Shown: piece after piece, positions 1-5,962 of the stretch
Layout of the letters: each line of letters begins with the position of its first letter
How positions within the stretch are numbered: the stretch's first letter is position 1
Assembly (NCBI GenBank): GCA_965178525.1
Contig: CBCXVS010000344.1
Coordinates: forward strand, 1-7,075
DNA from: CBCXVS01 sp965178525
Lineage (GTDB): Bacteria; Tectomicrobia; Entotheonellia; Entotheonellales; Entotheonellaceae
Reading direction: 5' to 3'
Length of the DNA stretch: 7,075 bases
The notes under the pieces: model-generated
Seen by the model: only the letters and a program-made list of their open reading frames with translations
What the model was told of the DNA's origin: nothing
Databases searched by the model: none
Program-made: the position numbers and the translations under genes

Positions 1-486
1 TGTGCCATACGGGATACCGGTATTGGCATTGCCCTTGAGGTGCAGGAGCAAATTTTTGAGTCGTTCGTCCAAGCTGATGGCTCGACGACACGGCTATACG
101 GGGGCACGGGGCTAGGGCTGGCTATCTCGAAGAAATTGGTCACCCTGTTGGGTGGAGAGATTGGCGTCGAGAGCACACCCGGAGAAGGCTCGACCTTTTG
201 GTTCTCAGCTCGTCTCGCCTGCTCCGACGCGCCCTCCCTCGCCTCACATCGGGCTCATGACTTCCAGGGCTTGCGCCTTCTCATTGTCGACGACAATGAG
301 ACCAATCGCAGTATTCTCCACCACCAACTCACGATGTGGGGCGTGCACAACGATAGTGCAGTCAGCGGTGCGCAAGCGTTGGCCATGCTGCGTACCCGCC
401 CACGCCCAGGGCGTCCCCTACGAACTCGCCATACTCGACATGCAAATGCCGGAAATGGACGGGATAGCTCTAGCCCGCGCGATTAA
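1..486 (+). CDS. Hybrid sensor histidine kinase, first visible fragment: end of HATPase domain and first half of REC1 (5' partial, frameshifted)
   Basis: The reading frame is open from base 1 and enters from upstream, so the start is missing. It begins in the ATP-binding domain of a histidine kinase: G1 box DTGIGI near base 13, F-box region (IFESFVQAD), then the G2 box GGTGLGLAIS near base 100 and the typical end STPGEGSTFWFSARL. A receiver domain follows, starting LRLLIVDDNETNR with its acidic pair. The frame then changes near base 395 and runs into nonsense (arginine/proline-rich) to a stop at 484-486. The phospho-accepting aspartate of this receiver (base 437) lies beyond the change, so a product ending at 486 would carry a broken receiver. 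The next fragment, in frame 2, continues the domain without a gap. Family assignment is secure. Whether the break is real or a sequencing error is not. Confidence 0.85.
   Translation, partial: CAIRDTGIGIALEVQEQIFESFVQADGSTTRLYGGTGLGLAISKKLVTLLGGEIGVESTPGEGSTFWFSARLACSDAPSLASHRAHDFQGLRLLIVDDNETNRSILHHQLTMWGVHNDSAVSGAQALAMLRTRPRPGRPLRTRHTRHANAGNGRDSSSPRD
395..397 (+). other. Probable single-base insertion (frame change) inside REC1 of the hybrid kinase
   Basis: The frame moves from 1 to 2 here. Removing one C from the CCC run gives R-T-A-H-A-Q-G-V-P-Y-E-L, which aligns without a gap to the paralogous REC4 segment Q-A-A-H-H-A-G-S-P-Y-D-L (nt ~3601-3633) of the same gene. That gap-free match is why I place the extra base in this run and not elsewhere. 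The sequence alone does not say whether it is biological or a base-calling error. Confidence 0.7.
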
Positions 487-1267
487 AGCCGACCCACAGA
501 TTGCCGCCGTCCGGCTGGTGATGCTCACCTCGGTGGTCCTGCACACGGACCTCCCTGATCTTAAGCGCCTCGGCATTGAAAGCCATTTAAATAAGCCTGT
601 GCGGCAATCCCAGCTCTACGACTGCCTAGCCATGGTAATCAATCGAAAGAGCGCCTCGTCTTCCTCCTTCCTGCACACGCGTCCCTCTCCCAAGGCTCTT
701 TCCACTGGATTCAACGCGGCGGTGTTGCTAGTGGAAGACAATCCCGTCAATCAAGATGTGGCCGTCGAGATGCTTGAAGCGCTTGGCTGCCAGGTCGATA
801 CGGCCGCGCATGGTCTCGAAGCGCTCGCCACCTTGCAACAGACCGCCTACGATCTCATCCTGATGGACTGTCAAATGCCGGAAATGGATGGATTTGCGGC
901 AACGAGAGCCATTCGAGAGCGGGAGAGCCAATCCGCAGCCGGTGAGACGGCCCACCGGACGCCGATCATTGCCCTGACGGCCAATGCATTTGAGCAGGAC
1001 CGGGAGCAGTGTCTGGCCGCCGGGATGGATGATTATCTGAGTAAACCCTATGCGATGGAGCAGATGTGCGCCGTTCTTGAGCCATGGTTGCCGGTGAATC
1101 GGTCACCGGGTCTGAGCCTGCCGACTGCACGGCAGGCTCGACACCAGCTCTCAAAGGCCCCCATGCGACCCTCCCCCATCTCGATCAAGCCGCCCTGGAC
1201 GCCATCCGGGCGCTGCAACGGCCGGGTAAGCCCGATGTGCTCAGCCGGATTATCCAGCGCTACCTGA
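398..1267 (+). CDS. Hybrid sensor histidine kinase, second fragment: rest of REC1 and complete REC2 (frameshifted)
   Basis: This frame-2 stretch continues the kinase from just after the frame change. Sense begins with AHAQGVPYELAILDMQMPEM, containing the REC1 phospho-acceptor aspartate (codon 437-439), and goes on through the LTS and NKPV signatures of REC1. A linker rich in serine and proline leads to a complete second receiver: acidic pair in LLVEDNPVNQ, acceptor aspartate in LMDCQMPEMDG (codon 866-868), threonine in ALTAN (977) and lysine in LSKP (1043). All key REC residues are present, so both domains should accept phosphate if made as one chain. After EPW at 1085-1087 the frame drifts into a linker and then nonsense to a stop at 1265-1267, while frame 1 resumes with an HPt domain. 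No ribosome binding site supports independent initiation here, so I read it as the middle part of one gene and not a separate gene. Confidence 0.75.
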   Translation, partial: AHAQGVPYELAILDMQMPEMDGIALARAIKADPQIAAVRLVMLTSVVLHTDLPDLKRLGIESHLNKPVRQSQLYDCLAMVINRKSASSSSFLHTRPSPKALSTGFNAAVLLVEDNPVNQDVAVEMLEALGCQVDTAAHGLEALATLQQTAYDLILMDCQMPEMDGFAATRAIRERESQSAAGETAHRTPIIALTANAFEQDREQCLAAGMDDYLSKPYAMEQMCAVLEPWLPVNRSPGLSLPTARQARHQLSKAPMRPSPISIKPPWTPSGRCNGRVSPMCSAGLSSAT

Positions 1268-4200
1268 GCTATGCGCCCGAGCTGCTCGACGGCCTCCGCC
1301 GCGCGATCGGTCAAAGCGATGCGGACGCCCTCAAGCATGCGGCGCACGCCCTCAAATCAAGCAGTCATAACGTCGGCGCGCAGACCTTGGCGACGCAGTG
1401 CCAAGACTTGGAACTCATGGGACGCACGAGCCAGTTGGACGATGCCACGGAGCGTCTTGCTCAGCTCGAAATAGAATTTGGGGCGGTCTGCGAAGCGCTT
1501 ACAGGACTTCTCCACACGCCACCCGGCGACCAGCCGGATCTCAGCGCCTTCGTCCGGGATATCACCGCATGCGAGCCGGCAGAGCCTCCCCCCCGTGAGA
1601 ACAAGGCGCCGCAGGAGACAGCCCATGCGGCAAAAAGCGAATGTCCCGCCAAGATGTCCTACGAGCTGCGGGCGCCGCTCCATCACCTGTTGAGCTTGGC
1701 CAGTTTGGGCGCGGCACAGGCTCACCTCGCACCGCCCGACAACCTCCGCAACTATTATGAAACCATTTACCAGAGCGGTGAAACCCTACTCTCCCTGCTG
1801 AAGAACCCTCTTGACCTGAGCAAACTTGAAGCGGATCAACTCACCTTTGATGTCAAGCCGGTTGGCCTCGCAGAAACGGAGCGGCACAAGTCTCCGCAAA
1901 AGGAGAGAGGCGAGGATGCGAAAGCGGTGACGGACGCCGAGCCGTCGATCGTTCTCGTGGTGGATGACGACGAGACGTTGCGCGTGATGGCGCGTGAGAC
2001 GTTAGAAGCCTCTGGTTTTCGAGTTGAAGATGTTGGCGATGGAAGCGCCGCAATAGACGCCTTTGAACAAAAGCATCCGGATATCATCCTATTGGATGTC
2101 GATATGCCGGGCTGGGACGGATTTAGCGTGTGTAAGCGGCTTCGCGGCCTGCCGGGAGGCAACTCGGTGCCGGTGGTCATGATGACGGGGCTTAACGATG
2201 CCGCCTCGATCGCTCGCGCCTATGACGTAGGCGCTTCGGACTTCATTACCAAACCGCTCAATTGGTTTATCTTACCCCATCGCGTTCGCTATATTCTGCG
2301 AGCCAGTCAGGCGCTCGCATCGCTGCGGCTCCACGAAGCCCGGTTGTCCAACGCCCAACGCGTGGGCCGTATGGGGCACTGGGACCGCGACGTTTTGACG
2401 GGTGTGACCTATTGGTCCAGTGAGGCCTACCGCATTTTTGGCGTGGAGAAATCGGACGCTGAGCCCTCAGATGACCTCTTCATCCGGGCCGTGCATAGTG
2501 ATGATCAAGCCGCCCTCGCTCAGACGCGTGAGACGGCATGGCAAGATCAGACCGCTTACCAGATCGAGTATCGCATTGGATTCCCCAATGGGGACGAGCG
2601 GATCGTACACGAACAAGCGGAAATCCTGCGCGATGATTGGGAGCGGCCCCAGTGCATCATCGGCACCCTCCAGGATATCACCGAGCGCAAAGCGACCGAG
2701 GCGGCGCTGGTACAGGCGAAGGAGGAGGCCGAAACCGCCAGCTGCGCCAAGAGCGACTTCTTAGCTACCATGAGCCACGAAATCCGCACTCCCATGAATG
2801 GTGTCATTGGCATGACCGGGCTATTACTGGATACGGATTTGGACGACGAACAGCGCGGGTATGTGGGGACCATTCGTCAATCCGGCGAGGCCTTGCTCAC
2901 CGTGATCAATGACATCTTAGATTTCTCCAAGATCGAAGCCGGAAAATTAGAACTCGAGAGGATTGATGTTGACCTGCGCACGTCAGTCGAGGATGTCCTC
3001 GACATCCTGGCCGAGCGCGCCGCGGAGAAGCAGCTGGAGTTGGCCTGCCTGATCCATCCCCAGGTCGAAACTTGGGTGCAAGGCGACTCGAGTCGCCTGC
3101 GGCAAATTCTGCTGAACCTGGCCAACAACGCCATGAAGTTTACGGACGCCGGCGAGGTCGTCGTGCGCGTGACCGGTGAGGACGCAACCCCGGAGGGCGC
3201 CGTGGTTCGGTTTGAGGTCACAGACACCGGTATTGGCATTCCACCCGAGGTGCAAGCGACGCTCTTCCAGGCGTTTACCCAAGCCGACGCCTCTACGACA
3301 CGGAAGCATGGCGGCACCGGCCTCGGGTTGGCGATTAGTGCGCGTCTCGTCGCCATGCTCGGCGGCGTGATCGGAGTCGAGAGCACACCGGGTCAGGGCA
3401 GTACGTTTTGGTTTACGGCGCGGCTGGCCAACAGCACGGCGCCCTGGCTCTCCGAGCCCGAGACGCTGCCTGACCTGGAGGGGCTCCGGGTGCTGTGCGT
3501 AGATGACCATGACACCAACCGGACCATGATCGAACTTCAACTCCAGACCTGGAACCTCCATGTCGATACGCGGTCGGACGGTCCAAGCGCCCTGGCCCAA
3601 CTGCAAGCCGCCCACCATGCGGGTTCTCCCTATGACCTCGTGATTTCCGACATGCAAATGCCGGATATGGACGGCTTGACGCTGGCGCGCATGATCAAAG
3701 CCAACCCCGACCTGGCCTCAACCCGTCTCATCATCCTGAGTTCGATCGGGCAGCTCGGCCATGGACAAACCGCTCAGCAGATGGGAATCGACGCCTATTT
3801 GACCAAGCCGGTGCGCCAATCGCAATTATATGACCGAATCGCCTTGGTGATGAGTCAAACGGCTCCGTCAGCTCCGCCCCCTGTCGTCACGCGCCATCGC
3901 TCTGCCGGAGCACAGGCGGTGACGCGGGCCAAAGTGCTTTTGGCCGAAGATAATATTGTGAATCAGAGAGTCGCGGTGCGGATGTTGGAAAAACTGGGCT
4001 GCCGCGTCGATGTCGTGGCTAACGGACTTGAAGCGATCGACGCCATGGGTCGCATTCCGTATGACTTGGCGCTCATGGACTGTCAGATGCCCGAGATGGA
4101 TGGCTATAGCGCCACGGGCGCCATTCGAGAGCAGGAAGCCGTCACGGGTGGCCATATTCCGATCATTGCCATGACCGCCAATGCCATGACGGGTGATCGC

Positions 4201-4314
4201 GAATTCTGCTTGCGGGCCGGTATGGACGACTACATCACTAAACCCATCAAGTCTGAGCAGTTGTTGGAGGTGGTGCAGAAGTGGACCACGCCGTCTGACG
4301 CCTCTATAGCGTAA
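1084..4314 (+). CDS. Hybrid sensor histidine kinase, main fragment: HPt, decayed HisKA, REC3, PAS, HisKA, HATPase, REC4, REC5
   Basis: This is a signal-transducing phosphorelay kinase, 1076 codons if read from the ATG at 1084. That ATG has no clear ribosome binding site and the first ~30 residues are probably linker read after a frame change, so it is unlikely to be the true start. Domains in order: HPt at ~33-140 with acceptor H88 in AAHALKSSS; a degenerate HisKA-like pair of helices at ~190-260 with Y193 where histidine belongs; REC3 at ~288-410 (D294/D295, D338, T368, K390); PAS with C-terminal PAC-like end at ~420-535 (GTLQDITERK); HisKA at ~555-620 with H565 in TMSHEIRTPM; HATPase at ~665-780 (N-box N682, G1 box at 714, G2 box GGTGLGLAIS at 743); REC4 at ~800-922 (D807/D808, D856, K908); REC5 at ~949-1068 (E955/D956, D999, T1031, K1053). 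No membrane segment is visible here, so the sensor is either cytoplasmic through PAS or lies upstream. H565, the receivers and H88 could form a full His-Asp-His-Asp relay. The last receiver is not followed by an HPt. Confidence 0.92.
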   Translation: MVAGESVTGSEPADCTAGSTPALKGPHATLPHLDQAALDAIRALQRPGKPDVLSRIIQRYLSYAPELLDGLRRAIGQSDADALKHAAHALKSSSHNVGAQTLATQCQDLELMGRTSQLDDATERLAQLEIEFGAVCEALTGLLHTPPGDQPDLSAFVRDITACEPAEPPPRENKAPQETAHAAKSECPAKMSYELRAPLHHLLSLASLGAAQAHLAPPDNLRNYYETIYQSGETLLSLLKNPLDLSKLEADQLTFDVKPVGLAETERHKSPQKERGEDAKAVTDAEPSIVLVVDDDETLRVMARETLEASGFRVEDVGDGSAAIDAFEQKHPDIILLDVDMPGWDGFSVCKRLRGLPGGNSVPVVMMTGLNDAASIARAYDVGASDFITKPLNWFILPHRVRYILRASQALASLRLHEARLSNAQRVGRMGHWDRDVLTGVTYWSSEAYRIFGVEKSDAEPSDDLFIRAVHSDDQAALAQTRETAWQDQTAYQIEYRIGFPNGDERIVHEQAEILRDDWERPQCIIGTLQDITERKATEAALVQAKEEAETASCAKSDFLATMSHEIRTPMNGVIGMTGLLLDTDLDDEQRGYVGTIRQSGEALLTVINDILDFSKIEAGKLELERIDVDLRTSVEDVLDILAERAAEKQLELACLIHPQVETWVQGDSSRLRQILLNLANNAMKFTDAGEVVVRVTGEDATPEGAVVRFEVTDTGIGIPPEVQATLFQAFTQADASTTRKHGGTGLGLAISARLVAMLGGVIGVESTPGQGSTFWFTARLANSTAPWLSEPETLPDLEGLRVLCVDDHDTNRTMIELQLQTWNLHVDTRSDGPSALAQLQAAHHAGSPYDLVISDMQMPDMDGLTLARMIKANPDLASTRLIILSSIGQLGHGQTAQQMGIDAYLTKPVRQSQLYDRIALVMSQTAPSAPPPVVTRHRSAGAQAVTRAKVLLAEDNIVNQRVAVRMLEKLGCRVDVVANGLEAIDAMGRIPYDLALMDCQMPEMDGYSATGAIREQEAVTGGHIPIIAMTANAMTGDREFCLRAGMDDYITKPIKSEQLLEVVQKWTTPSDASIA
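1158..1177 (+). other. Probable single-base loss (second frame change) between REC2 and HPt
   Basis: Between the end of REC2 (1087) and the start of the HPt (about 1178) the sense frame returns from 2 to 1, which needs one lost base. Two runs of five C lie in the interval, at 1158-1162 and 1173-1177. Restoring one C in either gives a smooth join into PHLDQAALDAIRAL. The linker is not conserved, so the exact position cannot be fixed, and any point from ~1090 on is formally possible. Confidence 0.5.
1642..1869 (+). other. Degenerate HisKA (dimerization/phosphoacceptor) domain remnant inside the hybrid kinase
   Basis: The protein segment KMSYELRAPLHHLLSLASL, followed by SGETLLSLLKNPLDLSKLEA, lines up with the intact HisKA domain downstream (TMSHEIRTPMNGVIGMTGL and SGEALLTVINDILDFSKIEA, nt ~2767-2943). 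The phospho-accepting histidine is replaced by tyrosine (Y193, codon 1660-1662) and no HATPase domain follows; after a charged linker REC3 begins. It could still form the two-helix dimerization bundle, but it cannot be phosphorylated on histidine. This is best read as a relic of an earlier kinase module. Confidence 0.7.
3223..4284 (+). repeat. Second copy of an intragenic HATPase-REC-REC duplication (first copy about 13-1087)
   Basis: The block from the G1 box of the second HATPase to the end of REC5 repeats the block at 13-1087 in the same domain order and nearly the same length (354 versus about 358 codons after frame correction). Conservation is highest around the G2 box, where protein matches include GGTGLGLAIS, GVESTP and GSTFWF. 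Receiver tails such as KPVRQSQLYD also match. Some DNA is nearly identical, for example 13-30 versus 3223-3240 (17 of 18 bases). It is a diverged in-gene paralogous repeat, not a recent perfect duplication. Confidence 0.75.
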
Positions 4315-4382
4315 GGCTTGGAGCGGCTCCGCAGCAGCCCCGTTGCGATGAGGGCGAGGCATCGGAAAGCGCCATCGCCACT

Positions 4383-4781
4383 CTACCCGTCAACTGTCCT
4401 GGCATGCCCGGTCTGCCTCTCTTCCGTCTCCTCCAGCAGACAGAGCCCGCGGTCAAGGAGATACGCCACACATGGATCGGCCACCTGATAGTAGATATGG
4501 TTGCCCTGGCGCCTGGCGCTCAAGATGCCGCGGTCAACCAGACGCTGCAGCTGATTCGAGACGGCCTGGGGCTTCATCCCGACAGCCGCAGCGAGGTCAG
4601 AGACACACAGCTCACCGGCCCGTATGACCGCGTGCAACAGGCGAAGCCGGGTGTCATTCGCCAAGATTTTAAAGAGCTGGCCGAGAGCCAACGCCTGTTC
4701 CGGCCCGATCTGGGGCCGCTCATGCAAGGCCGGTTTAGAACGGCTGATGGGTTCTACCCGATGTGCAGGTGCAAGACACAT
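4383..4781 (-). CDS. ArsR/SmtB-family winged-helix metal-responsive repressor
   Basis: This 132-residue protein matches the ArsR/SmtB family in length and core. Residues ~30-50 carry the family opening (LGQLFKILANDTRLRLLHAV), ~57-82 the ELCVSDLA helix and the recognition helix (PQAVSNQLQRL), and ~83-100 the winged hairpin RRQGNHIYYQV. Such proteins are dimeric repressors that leave DNA when they bind metal or metalloid. Cysteines are C2, C59, C104 and C114. C59 sits in the alpha-3 ELCV motif. Compared with the SmtB alpha-5 site (Asp, His, His, Glu), this protein has D102, C104, L115 and E118 with C114 adjacent, suggesting a thiophilic ligand and not zinc; the metal itself cannot be named. The ATG at 4781 has a purine-rich stretch (AAAGGGG on the coding strand) about 12 bases upstream, a slightly long spacing. 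The gene diverges from the permease operon across a long palindrome, its probable operator, and is convergent with the kinase gene (68-base gap, no clear terminator). Confidence 0.9.
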   Translation of the reverse strand: MCLAPAHRVEPISRSKPALHERPQIGPEQALALGQLFKILANDTRLRLLHAVIRAGELCVSDLAAAVGMKPQAVSNQLQRLVDRGILSARRQGNHIYYQVADPCVAYLLDRGLCLLEETEERQTGHARTVDG

Positions 4782-4800
4782 AAATGAATTTTCCCCTTTA

Positions 4801-4854
4801 CGCTGATCAACACTTACACACTATTACATAATAGTGTGTAAGTGTTGATCAGCG
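4801..4854. promoter_or_regulatory. Perfect 54-bp palindrome between divergent genes: probable ArsR-type operator
   Basis: Arms 4801-4826 and 4829-4854 are perfect inverted repeats of 26 bp around a 2-bp centre (CA). The inner part (TACACACTATTA at 4815-4826 and its complement at 4829-4840) has the 12-2-12 layout known for SmtB/ArsR operators. The outer part contains TGATCA on both sides (4804-4809 and 4846-4851), so two nested sites are possible. The palindrome starts 19 bases upstream of the repressor ATG and ends 26 bases before the permease start, so binding would cover both promoters. A possible -10 (CATAAT, 4827-4832) lies at its centre on the + strand, with no good -35. There is no T-run and it lies between divergent genes, which argues against a terminator. 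Confidence 0.8.
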
Positions 4855-4865
4855 ATCTTCAGTTC

Positions 4866-4872
4866 AGGAGGG
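4866..4872 (+). promoter_or_regulatory. Ribosome binding site deciding the GTG start of the permease
   Basis: AGGAGGG lies 8 bases before the GTG at 4881. The frame is also open from a GTG at 4842, but that codon is inside the palindrome and lacks a ribosome binding site. The ATG at 4874 is in another frame. The start at 4881 is therefore preferred. Confidence 0.75.
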
Positions 4873-4880
4873 AATGGACC

Positions 4881-5453
4881 GTGCGCCCACAGAGCCTGAC
4901 CCTACGTCCATGGGATCAGATGTCTCCGATCCGCCTCGACCGTGTCGTCATGACCCTTTGTCTCATAGGGGTTGGGCTGGCCATCGTAGCCCCCGAGCAG
5001 GCCATGGCCAGCGTTGCCTTCACGCTACGTCAGCTCCTCGCCATTGCCCCGTTTCTCCTCGTGTCCGTCAGTGTCGCCGCCGGGCTCAAGGCCGCCGATG
5101 CCGAACAGCTGATCGCTCGCGTATTTGCCGGACGACAGTCCGTCATCATCGTCACCGCGTCCCTTTTTGGGGCGCTCTCCCCGTTCTGTTCGTGTGGCGT
5201 CATCCCACTCATTGCCGCGCTGCTCGCCATGGGGATACCTCTGGCGCCGGTGATGGCGTTCTGGACGGCTTCACCGGTGATGTCCCCGAGTATGTATATC
5301 CTGATGGCGGGCACGCTCGGCGTGGGTTTTGCGAGCGCCAAGACGATCGCCGCCATCGGAGTGGGGCTGCTGGCCGGCTTTTCCACCCTTGGCCTACAGC
5401 GGTTCGGATGGTTGAGCACCCCGCTGCGCACCGGCGTCAATGATGGGGGTTAA
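4881..5453 (+). CDS. Permease of the ArsP/DUF318 efflux family, N-terminal half
   Basis: This 190-residue, strongly hydrophobic protein has membrane segments at roughly 23-40, 50-68, 86-100, 105-120, 122-145 and 153-172. The family signature SPFCSCGVIPL sits at 100-110 (C103, C105), followed by LAMGIPLAPVMAFWTASPVM; this cysteine pair is the hallmark of the permease family (PF03773-like) that includes the organoarsenical exporter ArsP and related metal exporters. The ORF stops at a TAA (5451-5453) just after the sixth segment, in what would be the loop between the two halves of a normal ~330-350 residue permease. The next ORF is in the same frame and encodes the other half. Full read-through would give 347 residues. 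The gene is first in the operon downstream of the palindrome, so it is probably derepressed by metal or metalloid. The substrate is inferred only from family and neighbouring regulator. Confidence 0.85.
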   Translation: MRPQSLTLRPWDQMSPIRLDRVVMTLCLIGVGLAIVAPEQAMASVAFTLRQLLAIAPFLLVSVSVAAGLKAADAEQLIARVFAGRQSVIIVTASLFGALSPFCSCGVIPLIAALLAMGIPLAPVMAFWTASPVMSPSMYILMAGTLGVGFASAKTIAAIGVGLLAGFSTLGLQRFGWLSTPLRTGVNDGG

Positions 5454-5465
5454 ACGGCGTCGACA

Positions 5466-5924
5466 GTGGACCACCCGGGTGGGGTGATCTGGACATTTTG
5501 GCAATCATCCAGGCGGCGTGTCGTGTTTCTGCAGTCATTCCGGAGCACGGGTTGGTTTCTCATGAAATGGCTGACGTTGGCCTTTCTCGTGGAGAGTCTG
5601 ATGGTGGCCTATCTCCCTGCGGAGGCGGTGGCGTCCTGGCTCGGCGGCGATAGCCTGTGGGCGATTCCACGGGCGGTGGTCGTGGGTGTGCCCGCCTATC
5701 TCAACGGCTTTGCCGCCATTCCCGTTGTGTCTGGCCTTCTGCAGGCGGGCATGGCGCCGGGCGCCGCGCTAGCATTCATGACCGCAGGTGCGATGACGAG
5801 TATTCCGGCAGCGATCGCGGTTTACGCCTTGGTGCGACGTGGCGTATTCGGTTGGTACCTGATTCTCGCTCTCGCCGGCTCTGGCCTGAGCGGTCTCCTT
5901 TACCAACTGGCCAGCGCAGGATAA
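5466..5924 (+). CDS. Permease of the ArsP/DUF318 efflux family, C-terminal half
   Basis: This is the second half of the permease, in the same frame as the first and separated by one stop codon and four further codons. It begins with a loop (FWQSSRRRVVFLQSFRS, positively charged, probably cytoplasmic). Four hydrophobic stretches follow, at roughly 30-50, 66-90, 98-122 and 128-148. LMKWLTLAFLVESLMVAYLP and YLNGFAAIPVVSGLLQAGMA match the second repeat of this family, which has an AIPV-type turn in place of the CSCG of the first repeat. The GTG at 5466 is the first usable start, but no ribosome binding site precedes it; the ATG at 5562 (KWLTL) also lacks one and would drop the loop. Translation would therefore need reinitiation after the TAA twelve bases upstream, or stop-codon read-through. 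Alternatively the gene is broken by a nonsense change or sequence error. Confidence 0.75.
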   Translation: MDHPGGVIWTFWQSSRRRVVFLQSFRSTGWFLMKWLTLAFLVESLMVAYLPAEAVASWLGGDSLWAIPRAVVVGVPAYLNGFAAIPVVSGLLQAGMAPGAALAFMTAGAMTSIPAAIAVYALVRRGVFGWYLILALAGSGLSGLLYQLASAG

Positions 5925-5962
5925 AAACGGGAAAGTCTCGCAGGTGCAAGAAGGAGCGGCTT

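Noticed and set aside
2877..3657. Long minus-strand ORFs opposite the kinase HisKA/HATPase region
   Set aside because: They mirror conserved kinase codons in a GC-rich gene and have no domain or ribosome binding site.
4315..4382. Possible terminator between the convergent kinase and repressor genes
   Set aside because: Only short stems are present (GGAGC/GCTCC with a 1-base loop; GCGATG with CATCGC) and no T-run follows on either strand.
4404..4787. Plus-strand ORF opposite the repressor gene
   Set aside because: It is the antisense shadow of a clear ArsR/SmtB-family gene and shows no domain of its own.
4842..4880. Upstream GTG start for the permease at 4842
   Set aside because: It lies inside the palindrome, has no ribosome binding site, and adds 13 polar residues; GTG 4881 has AGGAGGG at 8 bases.
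5471..5482. 12-bp palindrome CCACCCGGGTGG just after the second permease half's GTG
   Set aside because: It is within coding sequence, GC-rich and short; a chance occurrence is likely, and it does not provide a ribosome binding site.
5657..5962. N-terminal extension of the beta-helix protein from an ATG at 5657
   Set aside because: It overlaps the permease C-terminal half in another frame and encodes arginine-rich nonsense; ATG 5963 has a clear ribosome binding site.
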